Shown: positions 7,698 through 15,926, counted from the stretch's first letter. The stretch is 45,824 nt of DNA from Tenericutes bacterium HGW-Tenericutes-1 (GCA_002839155.1 PGXM01000013.1:1-45824); one strand, 5' to 3'. Numbers and translations: made by a program. The notes: generated by a model not told the origin, from the sequence alone.

Positions 7698-9895
7698 TGA
7701 AACCAAATGAGAAACTCGACATTCGTTATATCTTAAAAGACTTAGAAAACTATGCACCTAGACGTCATGGTTGGACATGGAGAATACCTTCTCCTAATTT
7801 TAGTGCTCATGGATATGTATATAGTGATCTTTCTGAACCGCTAAAAAATAGTGTTGCCTTACCAGCTTCAAAATATTTTAGTGGAATAGATCCTCAACCC
7901 ATTCAAGTCATCACGACGGAGATTGCTTCAGGAAGATTTGAAGATGATATTAGAAGAATGCGAATGGCCGCATGGCATGGTGCTGATCATATCATGGTCA
8001 TCCGTACAGCGGGGCAATCCCATTTTGATTCCTTAATCGAAGGAACACCTCAAGGAGTAGGGGGTGTCCCAATCTCAAGAAAACAAGTGAGAGCACAACG
8101 AAAAGCGCTCGACTTGATTGAAGATGAAGTTGGAAGACCGATTAATTACCATTCTTATGTTTCTGGTGTTGCTGGACCAGAAATTGCGGTCATGTTCGCT
8201 GAAGAAGGCGTCAATGGCGCGCATCAAGACCCACAATATAATGTACTTTATCGAAATATTAATATGATTCGATCATTTATTGATGCGGCAGAGTCGAAAA
8301 AGATTATGTCTCATGCAAAAATATTACAAATCGATGGAGCTCATAATGCGAATGCAACAGCTAAAGAAGCATGGAAAGTTATGCCAGAACTTTTAGTTCA
8401 ACACGGCATTAACTGCCGCTTCTCTGAAGCCGCAGGCATGAGCAATGAATTAATCGCATTATCAACCGTTCCACCGACCGCATCTCCTGCACCCGATTTA
8501 AAAATTAATCTACCATACGCTGTCGCATTACGCGATTTCTTTAACCGTTATAAAATGCGCGCACAGATGAATACGAAATATATGGAATCTTCAACAAGAG
8601 AAGCGACTGTAACCCATGTATTAAATATGATGATTTCAAAACTAACGTCCGCTGATATCCAATCAACGATTACCCCTGATGAAGGAAGAAACGTACCTTG
8701 GCATATGTATAATGTTGAAGCTTGCGATACAGCGAAACAAACTTTAGTGGGACTTGATGGATTAAAAGATCTTGTTAGTGTCAGAACCGATGGATACATG
8801 AAAGACAAGGTCCGTGAAATTAAAGAAAGAGCTGTTTTATTCTTAGAAGAACTCCTTGAAAAAGGCGGTTATTTTGAAGCCGTTGAAAAAGGTTTCTTTA
8901 TTGATTCAGGAATTTATCCAGAACGCAACGGTGATGGCATTATCAGAAAAATTCATGGCGGGATTGGCGCAAATACCGTTTATGAAAGAGATGAAGATTA
9001 TTTCGCGCCAGTACCTGCGCATTTTGGGTATAACAATGTCGCTCAATATGGGTTAAAAGTGACTGATAATCCAGCAATTCTCATCCACGGTTCGACATTT
9101 GAAGATCGTTCGAAAATTCAATATATCGATGAACTCGATAATGAAGATAATGTCTACGTCAGAATGGATCAAACTGAAAAATATCGTCAAGGGAATATCC
9201 TTAAACCAGAAGTTGAATGGATGGGCGATGGAACAGTTGTGGTTGATTTGACTCTCCCCATTGACGTTCGTCATGCAGAAGCAGCGGCGATTGAAATTGG
9301 ATTAAAGATGAACTTGAAAAACGTTGAAGTAATTCATCGTGAAGTATTGCATGTATCTGAAGCAACGAGGATTCAAATCAAAGGACAATTTGATATGGAT
9401 ATCGATATTTCCAAACTAAAATTAGCAAAATTACCGGATACTTTATCTGATGAAGAAATTAGAGAATTTATCAAAGATCATCCGATTAAAATTGTCGCTG
9501 GAACTGTTGGAGAAGATGAACACTCCGTTGGATTAAGAGAAATTATCGATATTAAGCATGGTGGAATTGAAAAATATGGTATTATGGCAGAGTACTTAGG
9601 AACCTCTGTTCCTACTCAAAAATTGGTAGACGCGGCAATCGAAACAAATGCGAACGCGATTTTGATGTCAACCATCATTTCGCATGATGAAATCCATTAT
9701 AAGAATATGAAAAAAGTTGTCGATTACGCCATCGAAAAAGGCGTGAGAGATAAACTTATCATCATTGCTGGCGGAACGCAAGTAACCCCTGACATCGCTT
9801 TAGAACAAGGCGTAGATGCGGGTTTTGGCAGAGGAACAAAAGGAAAAGATGTTGCTTCGTTTATTGTGAAAAAAATGAGGGAAATGAAAAAATGA
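7697..9895 (+). CDS. oraE: D-ornithine 4,5-aminomutase, E (large, B12-binding) subunit
   Basis: Catalytic subunit converting D-ornithine to (2R,4S)-2,4-diaminopentanoate by a radical mechanism. 732 aa, the expected length: a TIM-barrel region (about 90-500), a dimerisation-like segment, then a C-terminal Rossmann-like cobalamin domain (about 590-732). That domain has the base-off B12 motif DxHxxG as DEHSVG with the cobalt-ligand His at H609, LMSTIIS and IAGGTQ. The lysine eleven residues after that His (K620, in DIKHGG) has the same spacing as the PLP lysine of the characterised C. sticklandii enzyme. An upstream TTG at 7658 is in frame, but ATG 7697 with GGGGTGG before it is preferred. Confidence 0.95.
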   Translation: MKPNEKLDIRYILKDLENYAPRRHGWTWRIPSPNFSAHGYVYSDLSEPLKNSVALPASKYFSGIDPQPIQVITTEIASGRFEDDIRRMRMAAWHGADHIMVIRTAGQSHFDSLIEGTPQGVGGVPISRKQVRAQRKALDLIEDEVGRPINYHSYVSGVAGPEIAVMFAEEGVNGAHQDPQYNVLYRNINMIRSFIDAAESKKIMSHAKILQIDGAHNANATAKEAWKVMPELLVQHGINCRFSEAAGMSNELIALSTVPPTASPAPDLKINLPYAVALRDFFNRYKMRAQMNTKYMESSTREATVTHVLNMMISKLTSADIQSTITPDEGRNVPWHMYNVEACDTAKQTLVGLDGLKDLVSVRTDGYMKDKVREIKERAVLFLEELLEKGGYFEAVEKGFFIDSGIYPERNGDGIIRKIHGGIGANTVYERDEDYFAPVPAHFGYNNVAQYGLKVTDNPAILIHGSTFEDRSKIQYIDELDNEDNVYVRMDQTEKYRQGNILKPEVEWMGDGTVVVDLTLPIDVRHAEAAAIEIGLKMNLKNVEVIHREVLHVSEATRIQIKGQFDMDIDISKLKLAKLPDTLSDEEIREFIKDHPIKIVAGTVGEDEHSVGLREIIDIKHGGIEKYGIMAEYLGTSVPTQKLVDAAIETNANAILMSTIISHDEIHYKNMKKVVDYAIEKGVRDKLIIIAGGTQVTPDIALEQGVDAGFGRGTKGKDVASFIVKKMREMKK

Positions 9896-11265
9896 AAATC
9901 GATTGTTTAGTCGCAGAAATTGGTTCAACGACCACCGTTGTGAATGCATTCAATGGAATACATACAGAAAATCCGACTTTTGTTGGGCAAGGCTTTGCCC
10001 CAACATCAGTTCTTTTTGGTGATGTCACGATAGGACTGAATCAAGCGATTGAACAATTAAAACAATGTTTAGCTGTATCCACCCTTGAAATTGATGAAAC
10101 TTTTGCTTGCTCGAGTGCTGCAGGGGGACTAAAGATGAGTGTTCATGGTCTAGTTCATGACATGACGGTAAAAGCAGCTAGAGAAGCTGCCTTAGGCGCT
10201 GGAGCGAACTTACATTATGTGACTTCAGGGGTATTAAACTATTTTGATTTAGAAAAAATTAAGTCGCTTAAATTGAATATCATTTTACTTGCTGGTGGCG
10301 TCGATTATGGAGAAACGAAAACCGCTTTAGAAAACGCTGAAAAGATAGCGAATCTAAAATTATCAATTCCGGTTATTTATGCAGGCAATGTACAAAATAG
10401 GGATGCGATCAAAGCGATATTTAAACATCACAATCAGGAAAAGTATTTGTTTATTGCGCCGAATGTTTATCCAAGAATTGATCATTTGGATGTCATTGAA
10501 ACACGTAAGATAATTCAGAATGTTTTCGAAGAAAATATTACGAAAGCACCTGGAATGGAAAAAGTTAGAGAGTTAATCTCAGGACACATTATTCCGGTTC
10601 CCGGAGCAGTGATGGAAGCGACTAATCTTCTTTATCAAATATTAGGCGATTTGGTTACAGTTGACATTGGTGGGGCTACGACAGACGTTCATTCTGTCAC
10701 TGAAGGAAGTGAAGAAGTCAAACGCAAACTCATTTCTCCAGAACCCTTATCTAAACGTACTGTTGAAGGTGACTTAGGGCTCTATATTAATAAAGATACA
10801 TTGATTGAAACCATTGGCAAAGACAAAATCATCAAAGAATTGAAAATTGACAATGATCAATTATCTCAATTAATTCGGGATTATCAATCAATTCCTAATG
10901 ATGATCAACTGCCTTTGACAGAACTATTAGCCTATCATGCTTTGTCAATTTCGATGAAGCGTCATAGTGGTCGGTTTATCAATGTCTATGGCACCTCGGG
11001 TATGACAAAACTGGCAGAAGGAAAAGATTTAACGGCGGTAAAATACTTCATTGGAACCGGTGGGGCATTATCAAGATTAAAGCATCGACTCTCGATTATC
11101 GAACGCTATTTGAACGAAAAAGACGAGATGGTTCTTAAACCACTTTCAACGGTTAAAGTCTTAATTGACAATCAGTATATAATGGCTACATTAGGCGTTT
11201 TATCACTAAAATACCCTGAAGCTTCTATAAAACTACTAAAAGCTTCACTAGCCATCAACGAGTAG
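9892..11265 (+). CDS. GlmL/MutL-family ATPase, probable aminomutase chaperone or reactivase
   Basis: 457-aa protein of the GlmL/MutL family (ASKHA, actin-like ATPase fold; not the DNA-repair MutL). Visible phosphate-binding blocks are AEIGSTTTVVNAF at the N-terminus, LLAGGVDYG (near 135), VDIGGATTDVHSV (near 260) and a GTGG segment near 385. The family is known next to B12-dependent mutases such as glutamate mutase and is thought to exchange damaged cofactor or otherwise maintain the enzyme. Its start overlaps the oraE stop (ATGA), which supports a job on OraSE. The exact role is inference. Confidence 0.8.
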   Translation: MKIDCLVAEIGSTTTVVNAFNGIHTENPTFVGQGFAPTSVLFGDVTIGLNQAIEQLKQCLAVSTLEIDETFACSSAAGGLKMSVHGLVHDMTVKAAREAALGAGANLHYVTSGVLNYFDLEKIKSLKLNIILLAGGVDYGETKTALENAEKIANLKLSIPVIYAGNVQNRDAIKAIFKHHNQEKYLFIAPNVYPRIDHLDVIETRKIIQNVFEENITKAPGMEKVRELISGHIIPVPGAVMEATNLLYQILGDLVTVDIGGATTDVHSVTEGSEEVKRKLISPEPLSKRTVEGDLGLYINKDTLIETIGKDKIIKELKIDNDQLSQLIRDYQSIPNDDQLPLTELLAYHALSISMKRHSGRFINVYGTSGMTKLAEGKDLTAVKYFIGTGGALSRLKHRLSIIERYLNEKDEMVLKPLSTVKVLIDNQYIMATLGVLSLKYPEASIKLLKASLAINE

Positions 11266-11273
11266 GTGAAATG

Positions 11274-12332
11274 ATGTATCCTAAATTGACGATTAATCTT
11301 CAGAAATTGGTAGAAAATACAAATAGAATGAAAGATCTATGCTTAGAGAATAACATAACAAACTTGTGTGTTGTGGTGAAAGTGATGTCTGGAGATCTTC
11401 GATGTATCCAAGCTATTTCCTCAGTTGACATTGATTATTTAGGGGATTCAAGAATTGAAAACTTAAAAAGATTTCAAGAATTGAAACCAAAAAAAGCGTT
11501 AATGCGTCTGCCCATGCCACATCAAGCCTATCAAGTAGTTAAGTATTCAGATATGTCACTTAATTCAGAAATTGATACTATTAGGAAATTGAATATTGCG
11601 GCACAAAAACAAAATAAGAAACATGAAATTATATTAATGTTTGATATGGGTGATTTAAGAGAAGGCATCTTTTTTCAAGACCCTTATCTTGAAATTGTGG
11701 ATGAGATACTATCCATGGATAATATCATCTTAAAAGGCATAGGAACCAATTTGACTTGTTATGGCGGGGTTATACCGAGTCAAGAAAATTTAACTAATCT
11801 TGTAAAAATTGCACATTCCATTGAACATGAGTTTGACATAACCTTACCGATTATATCCGGCGGAAACTCTTCATCAGTTTTCTTATTTGGAAAAGGGTTA
11901 ATCCCACATGAAATAAATAATCTAAGAATTGGTGAAGCAATCTTTTTAGGCCGTGAAACGGCTTATGGAAATCAAATACCTTATATGCATGAAGATATTT
12001 TTACCCTATACGCTGAAATAATTGAAATCAAAGAAAAGCCGTCTTATCCCATTGGTGAGATTGGGATGAATTCATTTGGTGAAGTGCCTCAAATCAAAGA
12101 TTTAGGGATGATGAAAAGAGCGATTTTAGCCGTTGGTAAACAAGATGTTCAAATTGATAATATCGTGCCTATTGATTCCAATATTTCAATTGTTGGCGGA
12201 AGTAGTGACCACTTGATTATTGATTTGAAATCATCAAACTATCAACTAGGAGATGTCATTTCTTTTAGGCCTAATTATCCAGGGTTACTTCAATTGATGA
12301 CTTCAAAATACATCAAGAAAGAACATATGTAA
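11274..12332 (+). CDS. orr: Ornithine racemase
   Basis: PLP enzyme converting L-ornithine to D-ornithine, the substrate of OraSE. About 352 aa, alanine-racemase-like N-terminal barrel of the COG3457 type, with the PLP lysine in CVVVKVMSGD (around residue 37), MFDMGDLREG, GTNLTCYGG, and the phosphate-binding segment SGGNSSS. Two adjacent ATGs lie at 11271 and 11274; AGGTGA ends at 11269, so the second gives the better spacing. It is the last gene of the operon: a strong hairpin with a T tract follows 7 bases after the stop. It has little in common with the Alr at the operon head beyond fold. Confidence 0.9.
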   Translation: MYPKLTINLQKLVENTNRMKDLCLENNITNLCVVVKVMSGDLRCIQAISSVDIDYLGDSRIENLKRFQELKPKKALMRLPMPHQAYQVVKYSDMSLNSEIDTIRKLNIAAQKQNKKHEIILMFDMGDLREGIFFQDPYLEIVDEILSMDNIILKGIGTNLTCYGGVIPSQENLTNLVKIAHSIEHEFDITLPIISGGNSSSVFLFGKGLIPHEINNLRIGEAIFLGRETAYGNQIPYMHEDIFTLYAEIIEIKEKPSYPIGEIGMNSFGEVPQIKDLGMMKRAILAVGKQDVQIDNIVPIDSNISIVGGSSDHLIIDLKSSNYQLGDVISFRPNYPGLLQLMTSKYIKKEHM

Positions 12333-12338
12333 AATAAG

Positions 12339-12366
12339 AGGCTTATCTCAACGGATAAGCCTTTTT
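12339..12366. terminator. Bidirectional intrinsic terminator between orr and the EamA transporter
   Basis: AGGCTTATC (12339-12347) pairs with GATAAGCCT (12354-12362) around a 6-base loop, followed by a T run on the + strand. The - strand also has a T-rich tail, so it can end both convergent transcription units. Confidence 0.85.
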
Positions 12367-12373
12367 GATTTGA

Positions 12374-13441
12374 TTAATGTTGATGTTTATGATGAGTATC
12401 AGGTGTATGTGGATGAGTGTGTTCTAATTCATCATGACTATGATTGTGACTGTGTTCGCCAATAATATTATCATCATGAGTGTGGGTGTGATGCAAATCA
12501 TTGTGATTATGCAGGTGATCATGTGATAGTATCTCGTGAATATGAAAATGGCCGTGTTTTTCACTGACTGCTAAGTATGATCCAAATAACATAATTGCTA
12601 ATGCGATAAGGAACGGTATCGTAATAGACTCGCTTAAAATGACGATGGACAGTATGACGCCAACAAAAGGAGCAGCGGCATAGAAGGTAGCAGTTCGCGT
12701 TGCGCCAATATCTCTTTGAGCACGAATGTAAAAAAATAAAGACATGCCATAAGCAACAAAGCCCAGTAATAAAGCATATATTATATAAAACCAATCAGTC
12801 GATAATTGTTTTAATGTGATAGCAATTATTAAGGAACCCAATCCACTTCCTAATCCCTTAACAACAACGATTTGAAGGGAATTTTTTAATGAAAGCATCC
12901 TCGTAAAATTATTTTCAAGACCCCAACAGATACTCGCGCCAATGACAAACAAAGAGCCAATTGAAAATTGAAATTGATTAATATCTTCAAAAGATAAGAC
13001 AACCCCCGCAATAACAATCAATACTATGGCCCAAGCCATTCTTTTTCCAATCGATTCTTTGAAAAATAACATCGCTATAAATGTCGTCGCAACGATTTCA
13101 AAATTATTGAGCAACGATACATTCGATGCATTCGAATAAGTTAAGCCAATCATTAGTAATATTGGAGCTAAAATATCGAGTAATATCATTCCAATAGTAT
13201 AGGGTAAATCCTTTTTTGATAACTTTGATTCTTTGACTGAGTCTTTTCTTAACCGGATATTCAATAAATTAACAAAAAACATCCCAATACCAGCACCAAA
13301 ATAAAGCAAAGAAGCCATTAAGTAAGGAGATATCTTGACCAATAATAGTTTTGATAATGGCGAGCTAAATCCATAGAGAATCGCAGCCATTATTGCGAAT
13401 AGAATTGCGATACTTCTTTTGTTTTGAAAGATTAATTTCAT
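12374..13441 (-). CDS. EamA/DMT-family transporter with a His-rich C-terminal tail
   Basis: 355-aa inner-membrane protein with about ten hydrophobic segments in two repeated halves, as in the drug/metabolite (EamA) superfamily of carriers and exporters; the substrate cannot be read from sequence. The last 60 residues (about 296-355) are hydrophilic and contain 23 histidines in HxH runs, mixed with Asp/Glu, which is unlike ordinary EamA proteins and suggests a metal-binding tail. AAGGG precedes the ATG. It follows the SemiSWEET gene by 29 bases on the same strand and is probably the last gene of a Nudix-SemiSWEET-EamA unit. Zn/Ni/Co export is a guess, not shown. Confidence 0.82.
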   Translation of the reverse strand: MKLIFQNKRSIAILFAIMAAILYGFSSPLSKLLLVKISPYLMASLLYFGAGIGMFFVNLLNIRLRKDSVKESKLSKKDLPYTIGMILLDILAPILLMIGLTYSNASNVSLLNNFEIVATTFIAMLFFKESIGKRMAWAIVLIVIAGVVLSFEDINQFQFSIGSLFVIGASICWGLENNFTRMLSLKNSLQIVVVKGLGSGLGSLIIAITLKQLSTDWFYIIYALLLGFVAYGMSLFFYIRAQRDIGATRTATFYAAAPFVGVILSIVILSESITIPFLIALAIMLFGSYLAVSEKHGHFHIHEILSHDHLHNHNDLHHTHTHDDNIIGEHSHNHSHDELEHTHPHTPDTHHKHQH

Positions 13442-13470
13442 GGTTTCAACCCTTCGTATTCGAGAATAAC

Positions 13471-13749
13471 CTATTTGGTTTTAGCGGATGATCTTTCGTT
13501 GATTACATCAATCAATTTATAAGTCAAAATAATGATACTAAAAATTGCAGTAACACCATTTGCGAGTAATACAGCCCAATTAAGAATATGTATACCATAA
13601 ACTAACCAACATAAAACGCCGGTTGTAAATATCACATACATCGTAAGTGAGATGCTTGAAGTATCTTTTGTTTTAATGATTTTAACGGCTTGGGGTAAAA
13701 AAGAAATTGTCGTTAAAATCGCTGCGAGAAATCCGATAATTTCGAACAT
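13471..13749 (-). CDS. SemiSWEET (PQ-loop/MtN3) small sugar-transporter-like protein
   Basis: 92-aa protein with three predicted membrane helices forming a single triple-helix bundle, with the PQ motif (FLPQAVKI) in helix 1 and a WxVYG-like motif (WLVYGI) in helix 2. This matches bacterial SemiSWEETs, which dimerise to carry sugars across the inner membrane. AAGGAG lies before the ATG. It is flanked by the Nudix gene (54 bases upstream) and the EamA transporter (29 bases downstream). The substrate is not known. Confidence 0.85.
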   Translation of the reverse strand: MFEIIGFLAAILTTISFLPQAVKIIKTKDTSSISLTMYVIFTTGVLCWLVYGIHILNWAVLLANGVTAIFSIIILTYKLIDVINERSSAKTK

Positions 13750-13803
13750 GATGTTGCTCCTTAAAGTTGTAGATATTGAAATTGACGTTTACGTCTGATG
13801 ATT

Positions 13804-14367
13804 CTAAAAGCCACGAATCGTTTTGATTCTTTCAATGGCTTTGGTATAGACTGCGTACATTCTAGGTTCGCTAACTTGAGCAATGACATCTTCGATATCA
13901 AACCATTTTACGCCTGAATTTTCATCTTTTTTAATGAATAAAGGATCATTTTCATCTGCCACAAGTAAATACGTGATATTAAGATGTAAATGGTCAGGGA
14001 CAAAAGCACCCTTTTTTATATGATTTTTCACATATATGGTATCAATCATAAAGATTTGATCGTTATATGGCGTAATATTTTTAACGCCTGTTTCTTCTTT
14101 AGCTTCTTTGATTGCGACAGCTAAACAGTCATCGTCACCATCGTTATGTCCGCCTACCCACGCCCAAGATTGATAGATATTATGAAATGCAAACAAAACT
14201 TTTGTCATCGATTGATTGACCACAATAGCTGATGATGTTAAATGTGCAACTTCATTCGTTCGATGCAAGACATCAGGATTGTTTTTTATGAATTTTAAAA
14301 TCGTTCTTTTATCGGCGATTTCTTGTTCGTTTTTAGGAATGTAATTCGTAATTTTTTCAATAAACAT
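13804..14367 (-). CDS. Nudix hydrolase
   Basis: 187-aa soluble protein that should hydrolyse a nucleoside-diphosphate-linked compound. The Nudix box is visible in the middle (GHNDGDDDC...KEAKEETGV) and matches GX5EX7REUXEEXGU except that the first Glu is Asp and the Arg is Lys; the metal-binding EE pair is intact. About 85 residues precede the box, a longer N-terminus than in minimal Nudix proteins. AGAGG precedes the ATG. A separate promoter with an overlapping inverted repeat lies just upstream. The substrate cannot be assigned. Confidence 0.88.
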   Translation of the reverse strand: MFIEKITNYIPKNEQEIADKRTILKFIKNNPDVLHRTNEVAHLTSSAIVVNQSMTKVLFAFHNIYQSWAWVGGHNDGDDDCLAVAIKEAKEETGVKNITPYNDQIFMIDTIYVKNHIKKGAFVPDHLHLNITYLLVADENDPLFIKKDENSGVKWFDIEDVIAQVSEPRMYAVYTKAIERIKTIRGF

Positions 14368-14400
14368 ATAAAGACCTCTTTAATAAAGTATATATCTATA

Positions 14401-14429
14401 AAGATATATCAAGATGCATCAATTGTCAA
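14401..14429 (-). promoter_or_regulatory. Promoter of the Nudix-SemiSWEET-EamA unit with overlapping inverted repeat
   Basis: On the - strand TTGACA (14429-14424) and TATCTT (14406-14401) are 17 bases apart. The inverted repeat ATATATCT (14390-14397)/AGATATAT (14402-14409) covers the -10 and start-site region, so it could be an operator; AT-rich chance symmetry is the alternative. Confidence 0.45.
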
Positions 14430-14440
14430 TTTGAATATCT

Positions 14441-15631
14441 TTAAATCGATGATACTTTTAGCCACTTTTTAGAAGTTGAATCGATGAGTATTGCTCCTAA
14501 GGGGGCGGTGATTAAAATCGAAATGACCGCAACCGCCAAAATTAATTGACCATTTGGTAATCCTAACCCTAAGGGAATTGAACCAATCGCTGCCTGAACC
14601 GTCGCTTTTGGAAGATAAGCAAAAATCACGAATAGTTTTTCTCTTTTTGATAAATCAGTTTTTAACACTGATAGAAAGACGCCAACACTACGGATGATTA
14701 ATGCAATGATGATGAGTAAAATCACTTGAAGACCAACGGTAGGAATCACACGAATGTCAACGGCTGCCCCAACTAAAACAAATAAAATGATTTCTGCGAA
14801 AACCCATATTTTTTCAAATTTACCAACTAATCGTTTTGCTAATACGACATATTTTTTTAAGATTACAATCCCCATCGTTATCACTCCGATAAGCCCGGAT
14901 ATTGATAGAATTGGTTTTAACCATTCTTGTAAAGCAATCATTAAGAAGGCAAAACTGAAAATGATCAGCACTTTTATTGTATCGCGAATATGAATTTTCT
15001 TGAATAACCATACCAGAAAAACCCCGATTCCCGCTCCTAATAAAATGCCTGCTAAAATTGTGAACGGTAAGGCCATGAATGAGATGAACGAAAATGAATT
15101 ATTTTGTGTCATTTCAATAAGTGAGGTAAATAGTACTATAACATAAATGTCATCAACGGATGCACCTGCCATCAGCATTTGAGGAATTGATTTATCAGTA
15201 CCTCGGTTTGATTCAATGAGCTTAATCATTCGTGGAACGACAACGGCAGGAGAGACGGCCGCTAAAACGCTCCCCATTAATGCAGCTTCTAAATAAGTGA
15301 TGCCAAACAAAAGTGGCGCAAATATGATGACCGCTATGATTTCAAAAGTCGCTGGAATAAAAGATAGTAAAAGTGCGGGTCTACCAACCCGTTTTAAATC
15401 TTTTAAGTCTAATGTAAGACCCACTCTTAATAAAATGACGATTAACGCGATTTGTCTTAAATCGAGGGATAGATTAAGAATGCTTGAATCGATTAGATTT
15501 AAAACATAAGGGCCTAATATAATGCCTGTTAACAACATTGCAATGAGTCCTGGTAGTTTAATTTTGATGAATATTTGAGAAAGTATCAAACTTAATAAAA
15601 CGATTAAAGCCAGACTGAGTAACATAACCAT
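14441..15631 (-). CDS. Cation:proton antiporter (CPA family), under a fluoride-type riboswitch
   Basis: 396-aa integral membrane protein with about 12 hydrophobic segments, an NhaP/Kef-like monovalent-cation/proton antiporter. The core has AAVSPAVVVP and the Asp pair region GASVDDIYVIV typical of the ion site in this fold. There is no C-terminal NAD-binding (RCK) domain, so it is the short form. AAAGGAA precedes ATG 15631; a second in-frame ATG lies six bases on. The leader carries what looks like a fluoride aptamer and an overlapping terminator, so the antiporter may act in fluoride resistance, as reported for other CPA-family genes with such leaders. Substrate (Na+, K+ or F-) is not decided by sequence. 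Confidence 0.85.
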   Translation of the reverse strand: MVMLLSLALIVLLSLILSQIFIKIKLPGLIAMLLTGIILGPYVLNLIDSSILNLSLDLRQIALIVILLRVGLTLDLKDLKRVGRPALLLSFIPATFEIIAVIIFAPLLFGITYLEAALMGSVLAAVSPAVVVPRMIKLIESNRGTDKSIPQMLMAGASVDDIYVIVLFTSLIEMTQNNSFSFISFMALPFTILAGILLGAGIGVFLVWLFKKIHIRDTIKVLIIFSFAFLMIALQEWLKPILSISGLIGVITMGIVILKKYVVLAKRLVGKFEKIWVFAEIILFVLVGAAVDIRVIPTVGLQVILLIIIALIIRSVGVFLSVLKTDLSKREKLFVIFAYLPKATVQAAIGSIPLGLGLPNGQLILAVAVISILITAPLGAILIDSTSKKWLKVSSI

Positions 15632-15644
15632 TCGTTCCTTTCAT

Positions 15645-15686
15645 AAAAAAAATGACTTTACGCCCAAAAATGAGAGTAGAAGTCAT
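15645..15686 (-). terminator. Riboswitch expression-platform terminator in the antiporter leader
   Basis: On the - strand ATGACTT (15686-15680) pairs with AAGTCAT (15658-15652), followed by eight Ts. The 5' arm is also the 3' strand of the fluoride-type aptamer, so aptamer folding and terminator folding exclude each other. It ends 13 bases before the antiporter ATG. Confidence 0.7.
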
Positions 15687-15735
15687 CAGCGTTCAACGCG
15701 GTTTAAGCAAAATGCTTGGGGAGAACATCATTCCC
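15673..15735 (-). promoter_or_regulatory. Fluoride riboswitch (crcB motif) aptamer, probable
   Basis: Read on the - strand, the leader has the crcB-type order: a 5' helix with AUG in its loop (GGGAATGATGTTCTCCC), a short extra hairpin (AAGCA/TGCTT), AAACCGCG, a small P3 hairpin (GCG/CGC), then the hallmark end CTGATGACTTCTACT. The long-range helix between the 5' loop and the 3' GACTT would have one U-U mismatch in my alignment, and the first helix is slightly irregular. Supporting context: a strong promoter 8 bases upstream, an overlapping terminator, and an antiporter gene downstream. Confidence 0.72.
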
Positions 15736-15742
15736 GTGTATG

Positions 15743-15771
15743 ATTATACTAAATTGAGATTTGCGCGTCAA
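15743..15771 (-). promoter_or_regulatory. Promoter of the antiporter gene
   Basis: On the - strand TTGACG (15771-15766), a 17-base spacer and a perfect TATAAT (15748-15743). Transcription would start near 15737, giving a leader of about 105 bases that contains the aptamer and terminator. The region between this promoter and topA (15772-15890) holds no gene. Confidence 0.8.
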
Positions 15772-15897
15772 CGTAATTCGTCTTTCTATATAATAAAAGG
15801 AAAATGATATTGATTTTTAAGAGTAAGTTCTCAATTCACCAATCATCGATAAAAAATATCACTTTATAAAGTGAGGAAATTTCTCAAATTAATCTGG

Positions 15898-15926
15898 TTG
15901 ACATCAACACACATTGTGAGTATAGT
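15898..15926 (+). promoter_or_regulatory. topA promoter
   Basis: TTGACA (15898-15903), 17 bases, TATAGT (15921-15926). The start site falls near 15933, about 19 bases before the topA ATG. A perfect 14-base palindrome (CACTTTATAAAGTG, 15860-15873) and a near-palindrome (GAGGAAATTTCTC, 15873-15885) lie just upstream of the -35. Confidence 0.7.
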
